This document shows positions 62,605 through 64,000 of a DNA stretch of 64,000 bases, piece by piece. The DNA is taken from positions 54,189,044-54,253,043 of the forward strand of contig OY282610.1 of assembly GCA_958298945.1 (NCBI GenBank). Direction: 5' to 3'. This DNA is from Atherix ibis. Its lineage: Eukaryota; Arthropoda; Insecta; Diptera; Athericidae. The notes beneath the pieces are model-generated. The model was given only the letters and a program-made list of their open reading frames with translations, was not told the DNA's origin and did not search any database. The stretch's first letter is position 1. Every line of letters begins with the position of its first letter. The translations under genes were made by a program, and so were the position numbers.

Positions 62605-63857
62605 ATTTATTCTGAAAGGATATTCCTTTTTCGATCAGGATAATATGGATCTAGAAGGCTATGTTAAAGTGTATGTAATGAAACCATGAAACAAATTGCC
62701 ATTTTTATCCAAAAAAGCAAACTTTATTTTTAAAAAAATACAGCGAACTTTAGGTATTTTTTTTAAAAACGCCTGGAAAAAATTTTCCTGTAAGGACTTT
62801 TTTAGTCCGATCAGGATAATAAGAATAATTATTAGTTTCACATATGTATGCGCATTAACATCATTAAACAAATTTTCGAAAAAATTTCCTTTTTCATAGA
62901 AAAATAGAAATTTAAAAAAAAATTTAATGATCTTTTGGCAAATTTTTCTCAAAACTCACACCGAAATTTATCGTGACATGTCATTTTCCTTCCAATCATT
63001 ATATCAAGAGTCATAGAAGGTTTGCCTGAAAGTGTGCAATGACACCACAAAATAAATTCTAAAAAACCTTAATTTTTATACAAAAAAAACGAATTTTAAT
63101 AAAGAAAACAATTAATTTTATGAATTTTTTCTCAAAATCACCAACAAAAATTTATCCAGAAAGGATATTCTCATTCCAATCGAGAAAATATGTATTGGAG
63201 AAGCTTTGCCTGAAAGTACGCAATGACACCATAAAAAAAATTCTAAAAACCTTAATTTTTATACAAAAAAAACGAATTTTAAGAAAGAAAACCATAAATT
63301 TTATGAATTTTTTCTCAAAATCACCAACAAAAATTTATCCAGAAATGATATTCTCATTCCAATCGAGAAAATATGCATTGGAGAAGCTTAGCCTGAAAGT
63401 ACGCAATGACACCATAAAAACAATTCTAAAAACCTTAATTTTTATACAAAAAAAATGAATTTTAAGAAAGAAAACCATAAATTTAATGAATTTTTTCTCA
63501 AAACCACCAACAAAAATTTATCCAGAAAGAATTTTCTCATTCCAATGAGAATAATATGAATTGGAGAAGCTTTGCCTGAAAGTGCACAATCATACCCCAA
63601 ACAAACATCTCCAAAAAACCACCATTTTCATAGAGAAAAACAAATTTTAAGAGAAAGTGGACTCAGTGTAATAATTGTTGCCTCCTATTTTTTGAGAAAA
63701 CTGGGTGCCTGGTGTAAAAATTGGATTTTCGTGAATATTGTCACAAATTTTCGAATTTTTGTGGTTTTTTGCATATCTTTAGGTGGTCAATTTATTTTGC
63801 TTTCAGTAAATAAAAAATTTAATTTTAGGCAATTTCTTTTTAATAGTGCTCACAAAA
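62605..63857 (+). repeat. HOR unit U39, n=2, 1253 bp
   Basis: Two D monomers, alpha-head then delta. Markers: the U38-type ttttttttaaaaacgcc, aactcacaccg at the end of B, tatatcaagagtc in C, gaagcttagcctg in delta and taaatttaatgaa before E. F as in U37 and U38. Confidence 0.95.
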
Positions 63858-64000
63858 ATTTATTCTGAAAGGATATTCCTTTTTCGATCAGGATAATATG
63901 GATCTAGAAGGCTATGTTAAAGTGTATGTAATGAAACCATGAAACAAATTGCCATTTTTATCCAAAAAAGCAAACTTTATTTTTAAAAAAATACCGCGAA
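63858..64000 (+). repeat. HOR unit U40, right end cut by window
   Basis: Only the first 143 bp of module A are present, standard except for ataccgcgaa in place of atacagcgaa at the extreme end. Confidence 0.95.

Larger units (their letters stand above)
1..64000 (+). repeat. Satellite higher-order-repeat array filling the window
   Basis: The same set of modules recurs from the first to the last base with no unrelated sequence between copies. Successive copies of the marker cgcctgg in module A lie 1071, 1624, 1621, 1625, 1627, 1624, 1805, 1806, 1431 and so on apart, values that fall on a ladder of 1071 + 184k with small indel offsets. All modules have the same orientation. The exemplar monomer has about 26% GC. 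Both edges of the window cut repeat units, so the array continues beyond it on both sides. This is what centromeric or pericentromeric satellite looks like in eukaryotes; the location is inference, the repeat structure is seen directly. Confidence 0.98.

Noticed and set aside
1..64000. CRISPR array
   Set aside because: Repeats are 184 bp and contiguous with no unique spacers, unlike 25-40-bp repeats separated by unique spacers of similar size.

Overview
The whole window is one uninterrupted, head-to-tail satellite DNA array. I see no gene, RNA gene, transposon, CRISPR array or other unique sequence in it. The base monomer is 184 bp; an exemplar counts to 48 G+C, about 26% GC. Monomers are organised into a higher-order repeat (HOR). 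I place 38 complete HOR units (U2-U39), a unit cut by the left edge (U1, missing about 35 bp) and a unit cut by the right edge (U40, 143 bp). All modules are in the same orientation. The organism is almost certainly a eukaryote with an AT-rich genome, and the region is most likely heterochromatic (centromeric or pericentromeric), since long multi-level HOR arrays are typical there. I cannot name the taxon from the sequence.

Each HOR unit has the fixed order A-B-C-(D)n-E-F. A (177 bp), B (184 bp) and C (184 bp) are diverged members of the monomer family. D (184 bp) is the canonical monomer and is present in 1 to 7 copies. E (209 bp) is a diverged, enlarged monomer and F (133 bp) a short one. 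Unit lengths are therefore quantised at about 1071 + 184 x (n-1): 1071, 1255, 1439, 1623, 1807 and 2175 bp. Tally over 39 units: n=1 three times, n=2 three, n=3 four, n=4 eighteen, n=5 five, n=7 six, and n=6 never. That is about 160 D monomers. D monomers are themselves ordered subtypes (called alpha, beta, gamma, delta here), so the array has at least three nested levels.

A further level is visible. U18-end to U22 (about 26.85-34.44 kb) and U22-end to U26 (about 34.44-42.03 kb) are a near-identical tandem duplication of 7.59 kb. U12 and U13 are a 1,622-bp tandem duplication. U10-U14 and U17-U20 are an older related pair, and U26/28/29 are related to U30/31/32. Two well-resolved duplication junctions fall in the last-D/E interval. 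Chimeric monomers (for example in U3) show exchange in exact monomer register.

Recurrent structural elements are a 31-nt two-part inverted repeat in every B module (reduced by a shared 19-bp deletion in U32 and U35), a TCCAAT/ATTGGA dyad kept in D and E, an A-tract of variable length in each D, one XbaI site per HOR in A and one HindIII site per canonical monomer. The many open frames of 60-190 codons are by-products of stop-poor AT-rich repeats. Most begin at TTG or GTG, shift frame with each 184-bp step, and are broken in several copies, so no CDS is called.
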